Assembly: GCA_964523295.1 (NCBI GenBank)
Contig: CAZGAH010000103.1
Span: forward strand, 1-13,817
Reading direction: 5' to 3'
DNA: 13,817 bases
Source of the DNA: CAZGAH01 sp964523295
GTDB lineage: Bacteria; Desulfobacterota; Desulfovibrionia; Desulfovibrionales; Desulfovibrionaceae
Position 1 is the stretch's first letter. Each line of letters opens with the position of its first letter. The position numbers were made by a program, and so were the translations under genes. Under the pieces are notes generated by a model. That model saw nothing but the letters and a program-made list of their open reading frames with translations. It did no database searches and was not told the DNA's origin. Below, piece after piece: positions 1 to 7,110 of this stretch.

Positions 1-145
1 GTTCGCAAAACAGCCGAAGCTGATGGTATTCTTTCAACAAAAGATTACCCATGTCCAGCTGCTCCAGCTCAGGCTCCAGTTCCAGAATCGTTTGCAGACA
101 GTTTTTCAGTCGTACGTGCAGCGTCAACCCTGAATACTCGCGCAT
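1..145 (-). CDS. Unrecognised small protein, N-terminal 48 residues (runs off the left edge)
   Basis: The frame begins at the ATG whose complement is at 143-145 and stays open to the edge of the window. The visible peptide begins MREYSGLTLHVRLKNCLQTI and continues with a leucine- and glutamate-rich stretch (ILELEPELEQLDMG), which suggests amphipathic helices. There is no signal peptide, membrane segment or known motif. A GGGGAGG lies about 12 bases upstream of the start, a little farther than ideal. It starts 68 bases after the pgsA stop and has the same orientation, so it is probably the last visible gene of the pcm-mrp-slt-pgsA cluster. I do not recognise the family and assign no function. 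The good codon structure and RBS support a real gene. Confidence 0.6.
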   Translation of the reverse strand, partial: MREYSGLTLHVRLKNCLQTILELEPELEQLDMGNLLLKEYHQLRLFCE

Positions 146-213
146 ACGGTAGCTTTTCCTCCCCGGAGTTCAAGCAGCCGGTCCGGCCTCACAATGACCG
201 CCCCCCCCGCTGC

Positions 214-834
214 TCAGCTCGCCGTCTTCTCCCGNNNNNNNNNNNNNNNNNNNNNNNNNNNNNNNNNNNNNNNNNNNNNNNNNNNNNNNNNNNNNNNNNN
301 NNNNNNNNNNNNNNNNNNNNNNNNNNNNNNNNNNNNNNNNNNNNNNNNNNNNNNNNNNNNNNNNNNNNNNNNNNNNNNNNNNNNNNNNNNNNNNNNNTAA
401 CGGAGCAGCAGCGGGCACAGTGCGATAATCTGGAGGATGGTCTTGATTTTGCCGAACGCGTCGGCGGCGATGATCAAGCCCTTGTCCGCGGCAACAGCCC
501 TGAGCCCCGTTACCATGAGTTCCCGGCCGATGATGACAATGGCCACCCAGGCCGGAACCCAGGCCTCGCCATCGGCATCGCGCAGATAGACGAGCATGAT
601 CAGCACCGAGCAGATCAGCAGCTTGTCCGCCAGCGGATCCAGGAACTTGCCGAAGGTGCTGACCAGATTTCGTCTGCGTGCCACTGCCCCGTCGATGAGA
701 TCTGTCAGCGACGCGGCAATGAACAGGAGCATCGCCACCAGGCAGATCACCCGCCCGGGAAAGTAGAGCAGAATGACCAGCAGCGGCGTGGCCAGGATGC
801 GAACCAGAGTTATCTTGTTGGCCAGATTGAACAT
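214..834 (-). CDS. pgsA: CDP-diacylglycerol-glycerol-3-phosphate 3-phosphatidyltransferase (PgsA), interrupted by an assembly gap
   Basis: PgsA makes phosphatidylglycerol phosphate from CDP-diacylglycerol and glycerol 3-phosphate in the inner membrane, the committed step to phosphatidylglycerol and cardiolipin. The CDP-alcohol phosphotransferase signature DG(x2)AR(x8)G(x3)D(x3)D is complete at residues 48-70 (D48, G49, A52, R53, G62, D66, D70). Hydrophobic segments lie at about 9-26, 29-43, 72-86 and 92-107, and RELMVTGLR is typical of PgsA rather than of the phosphatidylserine or cardiolipin synthases. The N run at 235-397 removes the last membrane region. Beyond the gap the frame ends REKTAS-stop, in frame only if 163 is the true gap length (or differs from it by a multiple of 3). 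The start lies two bases after the stop of the transglycosylase gene, with AAAGG upstream, so the two are probably translationally coupled. Predicted length is about 206 residues, slightly longer than usual. Confidence 0.93.
   Translation of the reverse strand: MFNLANKITLVRILATPLLVILLYFPGRVICLVAMLLFIAASLTDLIDGAVARRRNLVSTFGKFLDPLADKLLICSVLIMLVYLRDADGEAWVPAWVAIVIIGRELMVTGLRAVAADKGLIIAADAFGKIKTILQIIALCPLLLRXXXXXXXXXXXXXXXXXXXXXXXXXXXXXXXXXXXXXXXXXXXXXXXXXXXXXXXREKTAS
235..397. other. Assembly gap (163 N) inside pgsA
   Basis: This is a run of undetermined bases covering the 3' third of pgsA. The flanking sequence is awkward: a run of eight C at 201-208 lies just beyond the gap. The frame downstream of the gap and the exact C-terminus of PgsA are therefore uncertain. 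Confidence 0.99.
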
Positions 835-836
835 GC

Positions 837-1445
837 TCAGGGGCCTTTAAGTTTTTTGTACGCGGCGATGACTTTCGTAACGTAGTTTCTGGTTTCCGAA
901 AAGGGCGGAATGCCCCCATATTTTTCCACGTTGCCCGGTCCGGCGTTGTAGGCGGCCAGGGCCAGTTCCACGGTGCCGAAGCGATCGAGCATGGCGCGCA
1001 GATAGCGTACGCCGGCATCGATGTTCTGATCCGGATCGAACGAGTCCAGCAGCCCCAGATCCCGCTGCGTCGGCGGCATGATCTGCATCAGGCCCTCCGC
1101 GCCGGCCGGAGAAACCGCCGTGGGGTCGAAGCCCGATTCCACGTCGATGACCGCGTGGATGAGCGCCTCATCCAGACCATGACGTCGGCTGTGACGTCCG
1201 GCGGCCTCGAGCATCGCCGTTTTTCCCAGACCAGGGCTGCGCCGGATGATGTCACGGAACACGAAAAGCGTCTTGTACGCAGGAGAAGAGGTCTGGCGGT
1301 TGGTAAAGTGATACACGCCCCTGGCGTCGCGCCGGTAGTAAATGGTCGTGTCGGCTGACACGGCAAGCGGGAACAGGATAATGGCGACAATTCCGAGCAG
1401 GAGCGCAGTACACGCCCCTGTGTTCGGCTTGACCAGCCCGGCCAT
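837..1445 (-). CDS. Secreted lytic transglycosylase, SLT/goose-lysozyme-like fold
   Basis: This is a periplasmic murein hydrolase that cleaves the MurNAc-GlcNAc bond to give anhydromuropeptides. With the start at 1445 (AGAGG seven bases upstream) the protein has 202 residues. It has a signal peptide with hydrophobic core at about 11-30 ending LAVSA, then a short DUF4124-like strand region (YYRRDARGVYHFTNR, 36-50) and an SLT domain at about 75-200. The catalytic glutamate is E103 in VESGFDP. Other family motifs present are GLMQIMP (118-124) and AYNAGPGNV (165-173). An upstream ATG at 1475 keeps the frame open but has a poor RBS and would put ten residues ahead of the signal peptide, so I prefer 1445. 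It lies 81 bases after mrp and 2 bases before pgsA. I cannot assign it to a specific Mlt subclass. A cell-wall remodelling role beside phospholipid synthesis is plausible. Confidence 0.92.
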   Translation of the reverse strand: MAGLVKPNTGACTALLLGIVAIILFPLAVSADTTIYYRRDARGVYHFTNRQTSSPAYKTLFVFRDIIRRSPGLGKTAMLEAAGRHSRRHGLDEALIHAVIDVESGFDPTAVSPAGAEGLMQIMPPTQRDLGLLDSFDPDQNIDAGVRYLRAMLDRFGTVELALAAYNAGPGNVEKYGGIPPFSETRNYVTKVIAAYKKLKGP

Positions 1446-1526
1446 GGTGCATCCTCTGTCCATGCTTTCTGCCATCCTGCCACGCCCCGTTCAGCCCGGC
1501 TACCGGACGGCGCGTCGCTTCCCGAC

Positions 1527-2420
1527 TCAGGCGTGTCGCGTCGCTGCGGCCTCCAGACTGCCTTCCACGGCCGTGATGACGGCATCCGCCAGTGCCAGCA
1601 GAGAACGTTTCGCCGGCGAGTCCTCGTCGAGCAGCACCACCGGAACACCCCGGTCGCCGGCTATGACCGTGGTCGGGTCCAGGGGCACGGCGCCCAGGAA
1701 TTCGAGACCGTACTTCTCGGCCAGATCCCGTCCACCGCCCTTCTTGAACAGGTCGATCTCCTTGCCGCAATGCGGACAGGCCAGGCCGCTCATATTTTCC
1801 ACCACGCCAAGCACGTTGGCTTGCGCGTATTGCAAAAAATTGATGGCCTTGCGCACGTCGGCCAGCGAAATTTCCTGCGGCGTGGTCACGACCACGCACA
1901 TCGCGTCGGGGATGGTTTTGAGCACGGTCATGTGTTCGTCGCCCGTACCGGGAGGGGAGTCGATGACCAGAAAATCCAGCGGTCCCCAGTTGACGTCCGA
2001 AATGAACTGCCGGATGGCCGCATGTTTCATCGGGCCGCGCCAGAGTACAGCCTGATTCTGATCGGTGAGCAACGAATCCATGGAAACCACGGCAAGCGTG
2101 TCGCTGTAGGCCTTGGGAGAGATTCCCTTGCCCGGCTCGCCCTCCAGCTGGCCTTTCAATCCGAGAAGATTGGGCACGCTCGGTCCGTGGATATCGACGT
2201 CGAGAATGCCGACCTTGTATCCCTTGACGGACAAGGCTGCGGCGATGTTGACCGCAATGGAGCTTTTCCCCACGCCCCCCTTGCCGCTCATGATGAACAG
2301 TTTGTACCGTATCTTGGACAAGGTCGAGCTGATAAGCTGATCCTGGATCACTTCCTTGGCACTTTTTTGCGCCTCGGCATCCTTTTTCCCGCCGGAGCAG
2401 GATGAGCAGGACGTAGTCAT
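1527..2420 (-). CDS. mrp: Mrp/ApbC/NBP35-family P-loop ATPase, Fe-S cluster carrier
   Basis: This is a cytosolic deviant-Walker ATPase of the MinD/ParA superfamily that binds and transfers [4Fe-4S] clusters to apo-proteins. The deviant Walker A loop SGKGGVGKSS is at residues 45-54, the DVDIHGPS switch region at 74-81, and DSPPGTGDEH (Walker B/switch II) at 154-163. The cluster-bridging CPHC is at 215-218. An extra N-terminal CSSC (5-8) recalls the cysteine-bearing N-termini of NBP35-type proteins. Length is 297 residues, normal for the short form without an MIP18 domain. The start at 2420 has AAGGAG about 11 bases upstream. It lies 60 bases downstream of pcm on the same strand. In an anaerobe rich in Fe-S enzymes a general scaffold/carrier role is expected, but which apo-proteins it serves cannot be read from the sequence. 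Confidence 0.95.
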   Translation of the reverse strand: MTTSCSSCSGGKKDAEAQKSAKEVIQDQLISSTLSKIRYKLFIMSGKGGVGKSSIAVNIAAALSVKGYKVGILDVDIHGPSVPNLLGLKGQLEGEPGKGISPKAYSDTLAVVSMDSLLTDQNQAVLWRGPMKHAAIRQFISDVNWGPLDFLVIDSPPGTGDEHMTVLKTIPDAMCVVVTTPQEISLADVRKAINFLQYAQANVLGVVENMSGLACPHCGKEIDLFKKGGGRDLAEKYGLEFLGAVPLDPTTVIAGDRGVPVVLLDEDSPAKRSLLALADAVITAVEGSLEAAATRHA

Positions 2421-2480
2421 TGTGTTGCAAACTCCTTTTCGCAGGTATGGACGACCGCCGCTGCGGCCCTTGTGAACGGC

Positions 2481-3125
2481 CTACCAGCCGTGTTTTCCGA
2501 CCAGATCGACAAAGGTTACCCCGATTCCGGGTTTGCGGGTCACCACGCCGCGCTCCTTGCGCACCAGTGTCAATTCCTGGTTGCGTCGCGACGGTCCCAC
2601 GGGGATGACCATGAGCCCCGGATCGGCCAGCTGATCGATAAGCGGTTGCGGCACTTCCGGGCCGCAGGCCGTAACGATAATCCGGTCAAACGGCCCCTCG
2701 TCTTCCCAGCCCAGGGTGCCGTCATCCAGCTTGAACTTGACGGAAAAATACCGCATCCGCATAAGCCTGTCTCTCGCGGCCACAAACAATTCGCGGACAC
2801 GTTCCACAGTGTAGACTTTGAGTCCTATTTCAGCAAGTATGGCAGTCTGATAGCCTGATCCGGTGCCGATTTCGAGAACCGACAGACCGGATGCCGGCTC
2901 GATGATTTCCGACATCAAAGCGACAATGTAGGGCTGCGATATCGTCTGCCCCTCGCCGATGGGAAGAGGATGGTCTTCGTACGCCTGTACCTGGAGGGCC
3001 TCCTGGACGAAGAGATGGCGAGGGACCTTACGCATTGCCGCCAGCACCGCCGGGTCGTGAATTCCCCGCGCCTCGATCTGCTCCCGGACCATTCGCTCCC
3101 GGCTGCGCTTCATGTCCCTGACCAC
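2481..3125 (-). CDS. pcm: Protein-L-isoaspartate O-methyltransferase
   Basis: Pcm uses S-adenosylmethionine to methylate isoaspartyl residues in aged proteins so that they can revert to aspartate. The SAM-binding motif I VLEIGTGSGYQ is at residues 83-93. The Pcm-specific LPIGEGQTISQPY is at 54-66, and PFDRIIVTA (post-motif I region) follows at about 145-153. The length of 214 residues is normal. Three starts compete. GTG at 3140 has no clear RBS. GTG at 3125 has AGAGG six bases upstream. ATG at 3113 has only a poorly spaced AGGG. I chose 3125; the choice changes only the first few residues. It is the first gene of the minus-strand cluster and is divergent from the CBS-domain gene, so the 289 bases between them should hold both promoters. 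Confidence 0.93.
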   Translation of the reverse strand: MVRDMKRSRERMVREQIEARGIHDPAVLAAMRKVPRHLFVQEALQVQAYEDHPLPIGEGQTISQPYIVALMSEIIEPASGLSVLEIGTGSGYQTAILAEIGLKVYTVERVRELFVAARDRLMRMRYFSVKFKLDDGTLGWEDEGPFDRIIVTACGPEVPQPLIDQLADPGLMVIPVGPSRRNQELTLVRKERGVVTRKPGIGVTFVDLVGKHGW

Positions 3126-3414
3126 TGTCCACCTCTGCACGATGCATTGTTTTCCCGCTCTCGGGCTGGCAGTTCAAAACCAGATTTCGCCCCTCAAGTC
3201 AATAAAGCCCTCGCAGGCGCGCGGACAGTGAATGGCATCCCCCTGGCGTCAGCCCCGCACCTGGACCTTCGCAAGAGGCTACACAACCGGGCTGCGGCAA
3301 TCCACTGAAAAAGTCCTTCTGGCGCCGACATCTACCTTGCCTGTTGCGTACGCCGATGCTAACCTGTTCTGAGGGCAAGCGTTCTCCAGTAACCCCTACG
3401 CCGAGGAATCAACT
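3126..3414. other. Divergent intergenic region between pcm and the CBS-domain gene
   Basis: I found no tRNA, gene or strong terminator in these 289 bases. The only structures are the weak minus-strand promoter candidate at 3174-3202 and a short CCCG-CTCT-CGGG hairpin at about 3154-3165. No convincing plus-strand promoter for the CBS gene could be picked out. Confidence 0.6.
3174..3202 (-). promoter_or_regulatory. Possible sigma70-type promoter for the pcm operon
   Basis: On the minus strand TTGACT (complement at 3197-3202) is followed after 17 bases by TTTTGA (3174-3179), about 50 bases before the pcm start. The -35 box is good and the -10 box poor, so this is tentative. Confidence 0.3.
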
Positions 3415-3843
3415 ATGCTCAAGGTTAAAGATCTGATGTCTACCGAATTGTTCTGCCTGAAAAAAAATGACTCCCTGCGCATGGCGCGCTCGATGATGAC
3501 CCTGGCCCGGATCCGGCATATACCTGTCGTGGATGATCGCCTGATTTTTCTCGGATTGATAACCCATCGGGATATCCTCGCTGCGACTGTTTCCCGTTTT
3601 GCCGATGTCGACAAGGCGTTGCAGGACGAGATCGACTCCGGTATTCCCGTAGCAGAAATCATGCGCGACGACGTCACGACCATCACCGCTGAAACAAGCC
3701 TGCGCGACGCAGCCGAACTGCTCCTGCATCATAAATACGGCTGCCTGCCGGTTCTCGACGATGGAAAGTTGCAAGGCATCATCACCGAAGCGGATTTTCT
3801 CAAGTTGACCATCACCTTGATGGATGCCATGGAAAACAATTGA
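3415..3843 (+). CDS. Stand-alone two-CBS-domain protein
   Basis: The 142-residue cytosolic protein consists of two tandem CBS motifs and nothing else. CBS1 is at about 3-58 (VKDLMST, then IRHIPVVDD and GLITHRDIL). CBS2 is at about 79-136 (VAEIMRDDV, then YGCLPVLDDGKLQGIITEADFL). Such pairs form a Bateman module that binds adenosyl ligands such as AMP, ATP or SAM and acts as an energy-state sensor. The partner is normally a separate protein and is not evident here. GAGGA seven bases before the ATG fixes the start. The M23 peptidase gene follows 39 bases later on the same strand, so the two may be cotranscribed, though no functional link between them is known to me. Confidence 0.92.
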   Translation: MLKVKDLMSTELFCLKKNDSLRMARSMMTLARIRHIPVVDDRLIFLGLITHRDILAATVSRFADVDKALQDEIDSGIPVAEIMRDDVTTITAETSLRDAAELLLHHKYGCLPVLDDGKLQGIITEADFLKLTITLMDAMENN

Positions 3844-3882
3844 CGCTGCCCCATCGACCGCATTGACAACGCCGGAGGAGAT

Positions 3883-5448
3883 ATGCCGAAGTCTTCGGGC
3901 TTCATCTCCACTTTTTTAAAATCCGGAAAAAGAGGATCGGCCAGACGCCGCCGCGTCGATGTCAGGGATGGCAGAGGTGAGAAAAAATACAAGGACAGAC
4001 GAATGGCGTCCCCGAACAGCAAAAAGATTATCATTCCGATCACGTTTCTTGTTCTGCTGCTTGCCGGACTGATCGTTTTTTTTATTTTCCGCGACACCAA
4101 TGGCCCGGAAATCAGTATTACTCCCGAGTCCGGGCGGGTATCCAAAAATACGACCTTCACGCTCAAACTCACTGACAACGCCTCCGGCTTGCGAAAGCTG
4201 GTCGTGGATGTGATACAGAAAGACACCGCCCATCCGCTATTCGAAAAATCATTCCCTTCCGGACAAAAAAGCCTGGACGAGCCATTCACCCTCGGCCAGG
4301 ACAATACAACCCTCGGAAACGGGGATATCGAAATCGAAGTCCATCTCTGGGACCGCTCCTTTGCCGGTTTCGGCAAGGGGAATTACACGCGCAGCGTGTT
4401 TTCGTACCACCTCGACACCATTGCGCCGCAGATCACGCTGGAAAACGGCTCGATTTACATCAAGCAGGGCGGGACCGGATGCGTAGGCTACAGCGCCAAC
4501 GAAAAACTCGGTCGTACGGGAGTCAAGCTCCAGGAATCGTTCTTTCCCGGCTTCCCGCAGGCCAACGGTAACTATGTCTGCTTTTTTCCCTTCCCCCATG
4601 ACATGGAACCGGGTCAGTTCATCCCGCTGCTCATCGCCACGGACGAAGCCGGTAACGAGCGGACGGTCAAAGTCGACTGTACGGCGTCAAAGCGGGTTTT
4701 CGTCAACGATACCCTGGAACTGCCAGACTCTTTTCTCGAATCGAAAATGCCCGAATTCGAGAGCCAGATTCCCGGCCAGATGACTCCTCTCGAACGCTTC
4801 ATCCGCGTCAACCGTGAAATCCGCGAGGCCAACAACGCCAGACTTCTCGACCTCGGTTCCACGACCGCTCCTGTTCCACTCTGGGAGGGACCCTTTTTGC
4901 GCATGCCGCGCACCGCAGCACGCGCCGGCTTTGGCGACCGCCGGACGTACCTGTACCAGGGCAAGGAAATCGATCATCAGGTCCACATGGGCGTCGATCT
5001 GGCCTCCACGCAAAACGCTCCCGTGCCCGCGGCCAACAGCGGCAAGGTTATTTTTTCCGATTATCTGGGCATCTACGGCAATCTCGTCGTCATCGATCAT
5101 GGCATGGGGCTGCAAAGCCTGTACTCGCACCTCAGCGAAATGTCCGTCGGGCTCAACGAAGACGTGAAAAAAGGCCAGATTATCGGCAAGTCCGGAACCA
5201 CTGGTATGGCTGGCGGCGATCACCTCCATTTCGGCATGAGTGTCTTCGGATATCCGGTCACACCTATTGAATGGTGGGACGCGCATTGGCTGCGCAACAA
5301 CGTCCTCGACCGCTTCGGAAAAACCATTCGCGAGCCGGTGTCCCCGTCCACGGCGACCCAGCCTTCGCCGGGCACCGAGAAAGCCCCTGCGGCAAAACCC
5401 AAAACATCGGGGAATCGCAAATCGCCAAAGACCTCTTCGCGCCCCTGA
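3883..5448 (+). CDS. Membrane-anchored M23 (LytM/gametolysin-like) metallopeptidase with Ig-like modules
   Basis: This is a probable murein DD-endopeptidase or an amidase-activating LytM factor facing the periplasm. Read from 3883 it has 521 residues: a basic N-terminal tail (1-48), one membrane anchor (about 49-69) and two Ig-like beta modules, each introduced by a D-x-x-x-P pattern (about 71-175 and 178-268). A linker (about 280-330) precedes the M23 domain at about 355-465. The zinc ligands are H368 and D372 (HMGVD) and H449 (HLH, 447-449), with the catalytic H416 in LYSHLS, so the enzyme should be active. The C-terminal 35 residues are a Pro/Lys/Ser-rich tail. A second start, ATG at 4003 (residue 41) with AAGGA seven bases upstream, would place the membrane anchor near the N-terminus. 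The 3883 start has GGAGGAG only a few bases away. Both are credible. A terminator follows at 5562-5592. Confidence 0.92.
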   Translation: MPKSSGFISTFLKSGKRGSARRRRVDVRDGRGEKKYKDRRMASPNSKKIIIPITFLVLLLAGLIVFFIFRDTNGPEISITPESGRVSKNTTFTLKLTDNASGLRKLVVDVIQKDTAHPLFEKSFPSGQKSLDEPFTLGQDNTTLGNGDIEIEVHLWDRSFAGFGKGNYTRSVFSYHLDTIAPQITLENGSIYIKQGGTGCVGYSANEKLGRTGVKLQESFFPGFPQANGNYVCFFPFPHDMEPGQFIPLLIATDEAGNERTVKVDCTASKRVFVNDTLELPDSFLESKMPEFESQIPGQMTPLERFIRVNREIREANNARLLDLGSTTAPVPLWEGPFLRMPRTAARAGFGDRRTYLYQGKEIDHQVHMGVDLASTQNAPVPAANSGKVIFSDYLGIYGNLVVIDHGMGLQSLYSHLSEMSVGLNEDVKKGQIIGKSGTTGMAGGDHLHFGMSVFGYPVTPIEWWDAHWLRNNVLDRFGKTIREPVSPSTATQPSPGTEKAPAAKPKTSGNRKSPKTSSRP

Positions 5449-5561
5449 ACCACGTCGGCGATGACTTCTTTTACTCCTTCGAGCCGGGTGCAGCGTCAAA
5501 AAGGCTGCCACTACGGTCCGATTTCTTCAGCCGTTCGCGCTTTTCCGGGCACTGCGTTCGG

Positions 5562-5592
5562 AATGACGTTCGGGGCTGGGCCGTCATTTTTC
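5562..5592 (+). terminator. Intrinsic terminator after the M23 peptidase gene
   Basis: AATGACG (5562-5568) pairs with CGTCATT (5582-5588) around a 13-base loop, and the stem runs directly into a T tract (5587-5591). It lies 114 bases after the stop codon and before cheV. Confidence 0.6.
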
Positions 5593-5698
5593 GTCCTGCC
5601 CCACAAAGCCCCTTCCGGCGTCTTTACTTTTCCCCTCGAAACAGACTACAGTGCTGCACGAATTGAGGCGCCGTATTCTGTGATTACGGTCATTTCCA

Positions 5699-5721
5699 GT
5701 TCAGGGCAACACTGCCTGAAC
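5699..5721 (+). promoter_or_regulatory. Inverted repeat in the cheV leader
   Basis: GTTCAGG (5699-5705) and CCTGAAC (5715-5721) form a perfect 7-base inverted repeat. With one bulged G the stem extends to nine pairs with a four-base loop. It ends about 35 bases before the cheV start. There is no T tract, so it is more likely a regulator binding site or a 5' leader hairpin than a terminator. Confidence 0.35.
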
Positions 5722-5755
5722 GGACGAGCCTGACACATATCCGATGGAGATCGGC

Positions 5756-6721
5756 ATGGCCCATACGAATATCCTCTTGGAATCAGGTACGAATGAATTC
5801 GAAATCGTCGAATTCTACATCGAAGAGGAAGGCTCCGATGGTGAGACCTACACCGGGCACTACGGCGTCAACGTCGCCAAGGTGTTGGAAATCATCCGGC
5901 TGCCCAAGATCACGGAAATGCCCGAGGCCCGCCATCCCTGTCTGCTGGGCGCCTTCAATCTCCGCTCCCGTATTGTTCCGCTCATCGATCTGAGCGTCTG
6001 GCTCAACAAGCGCATGGCCTCCAACCTGTCACCCAAGGTCATCGTTACGGAGTTCAATTACGTCACCAACAGCTTTCTCGTTTCCGGCGTCAACCGCATC
6101 CATCGGCTCTCCTGGGAGCAGGTCGAACCGCCGACTCAACATGTCGCGCAGTTCAGCGAGGGCTGCATCACCGGCGTGGTCAAGTTCGAAGATCGGATCA
6201 TCATGTTGCTGGACATGGAAAAAGTCATCGCCGACCTCAATCCCAATCTGGGACTGCGGCTCGATGATTCGCCAGAAATTTCGCCAGATCAGCAAGTTCC
6301 CACGGTTCACGTCCTCTTTGCGGATGACTCCTCCATGATCCGGAAAACCCTCACCAAGGGATTGGAAAAGGCCGGCTTTCTGGTCGATGTGGCCAGCGAC
6401 GGCAAGGTCGCCCTGGAAAAATTGCTGGAGTACAAACGTCAGGCCGTCGAACAGAATCTCTCGATAACGCATTTCGTCAATATTATCATCTCCGACGTCG
6501 AAATGCCCGTCATGGACGGCCACAATCTGACCAAACGAGTGAAGGAAGATCCCATCCTGAAAACCATACCGATCATCCTCTTCTCATCGCTTATTACCGA
6601 AGCCTTGCGACATAAAGGCGAATCCGTCGGTGCGGACGACCAGATCGCCAAGCCGGACATCTTGACATTGACGTCGCGAACAAAGAAGCTGCTGACCGAA
6701 CGTCAAGGGATCGTATTCTGA
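5756..6721 (+). CDS. cheV: CheV-type chemotaxis coupling protein (CheW domain plus response-regulator receiver)
   Basis: CheV proteins bridge chemoreceptors and the CheA kinase through a CheW-like domain. The phosphorylatable receiver is thought to tune the coupling during adaptation. With the start at 5756 (GGAG six bases upstream) the protein has 321 residues. The CheW-like domain is at about 15-165 (GVNVAKVLEIIRLP, GAFNLRSRIVPLIDL, GVVKFEDRIIMLLDMEK). The receiver is at about 183-315, with the acidic pair D190/D191, phospho-acceptor D247 in SDVEMPVMDG, a serine at the conserved hydroxyl position (SSL) and the conserved lysine K299 in AKPD. All key residues are intact. A start four residues earlier (ATG 5744) is possible but has no RBS. 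No cheA, cheR, cheB or receptor gene is adjacent, so it is an orphan CheV. An intrinsic terminator follows closely. Confidence 0.95.
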   Translation: MAHTNILLESGTNEFEIVEFYIEEEGSDGETYTGHYGVNVAKVLEIIRLPKITEMPEARHPCLLGAFNLRSRIVPLIDLSVWLNKRMASNLSPKVIVTEFNYVTNSFLVSGVNRIHRLSWEQVEPPTQHVAQFSEGCITGVVKFEDRIIMLLDMEKVIADLNPNLGLRLDDSPEISPDQQVPTVHVLFADDSSMIRKTLTKGLEKAGFLVDVASDGKVALEKLLEYKRQAVEQNLSITHFVNIIISDVEMPVMDGHNLTKRVKEDPILKTIPIILFSSLITEALRHKGESVGADDQIAKPDILTLTSRTKKLLTERQGIVF

Positions 6722-6725
6722 ATCC

Positions 6726-6757
6726 TGGTGCCAACGGGATACCATTTTATTTCTTTT
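6726..6757 (+). terminator. Probable intrinsic terminator after cheV
   Basis: Five bases after the cheV stop, TGGTG pairs with TACCA (6726-6730 with 6740-6744, one G-T pair). It is followed immediately by a T-rich tail at 6745-6757. The stem is short but the tail is strong, and the placement is right. Confidence 0.55.
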
Positions 6758-6855
6758 CACGCCTTCTCCCGCCCGCGCCCGTTCAACCGTCATCATTGCC
6801 CATTACCCAAGAGCAAAGAGACACTCGTCCCGACCATACGCCTGAAGCGGATTTC

Positions 6856-7110
6856 ATGAAAGAAACAGAGGAAGGGGAGCGACCGCGCGAGGGGAAGACG
6901 TTTCCCGAGGCCAGGTTTGCGGCAATCACTGAAGCGGGATATGCGGAACTGAAACGACGGGGCGCTGAGCCTTCGGCAGAGCAGTTTTTACGACACTGGT
7001 GGACAGGCCGAGGCCTGAGCCCCGGACCTGTCCACCGTACCGAACCCCTCTACGACTTGCCCAGCAATTCGTTGACCTTGGCCATGACTGCGAAGGCGTC
7101 GGCGACGTAG
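6856..7110 (+). CDS. Doubtful small ORF between cheV and etfA
   Basis: An 84-residue frame begins at ATG 6856 with only a weak AAGCGGA upstream. A TTG at 6796 would extend it, also without an RBS. The first half (for example RFAAITEAGYAELKRRG) has protein-like composition with a possible helix. The second half reads through the 6998-7036 hairpin and then antisense into the last 61 bases of etfA, which argues against it. I see no known domain. Either it is a short gene whose true 3' end is disrupted, or it is chance. If it is not a gene, 6722-7049 is a 328-base convergent intergenic region holding only the two terminator-like structures. Confidence 0.2.
   Translation: MKETEEGERPREGKTFPEARFAAITEAGYAELKRRGAEPSAEQFLRHWWTGRGLSPGPVHRTEPLYDLPSNSLTLAMTAKASAT
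6998..7036 (-). terminator. Strong hairpin after etfA, probable transcript end of the ACAD-ETF operon
   Basis: GGTGGACAGG (6998-7007) and CCTGTCCACC (7027-7036) form a perfect 10-base-pair stem. Three further C-G pairs form past one bulged base, and GGC-CTGA-GCC can pair inside the loop. It begins 13 bases beyond the etfA stop. No T tract follows on the minus strand, so it may work with Rho or act as a 3' stability barrier. Confidence 0.55.

Larger units (their letters stand above)
5449..5755. other. Intergenic region between the peptidase gene and cheV
   Basis: These 307 bases hold no gene I can support. An ATG frame at 5461-5733 has no ribosome binding site and runs through the terminator hairpin, so I treat it as chance. 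The contents are a GCAGC/GCTGC hairpin near 5491-5512, the intrinsic terminator at 5562-5592 and an inverted repeat just before cheV at 5699-5721. A promoter for cheV must lie between the terminator and 5740, but no clear -10/-35 pair stands out. Confidence 0.6.

Noticed and set aside
1533..2405. A 290-codon plus-strand frame opposite mrp
   Set aside because: The minus-strand frame carries every Mrp motif and a good ribosome binding site. The plus frame has neither motif nor RBS.
5461..5733. A 90-codon plus-strand frame between the peptidase gene and cheV
   Set aside because: It has no ribosome binding site and no recognisable protein, and it reads through the terminator hairpin at 5562-5592.
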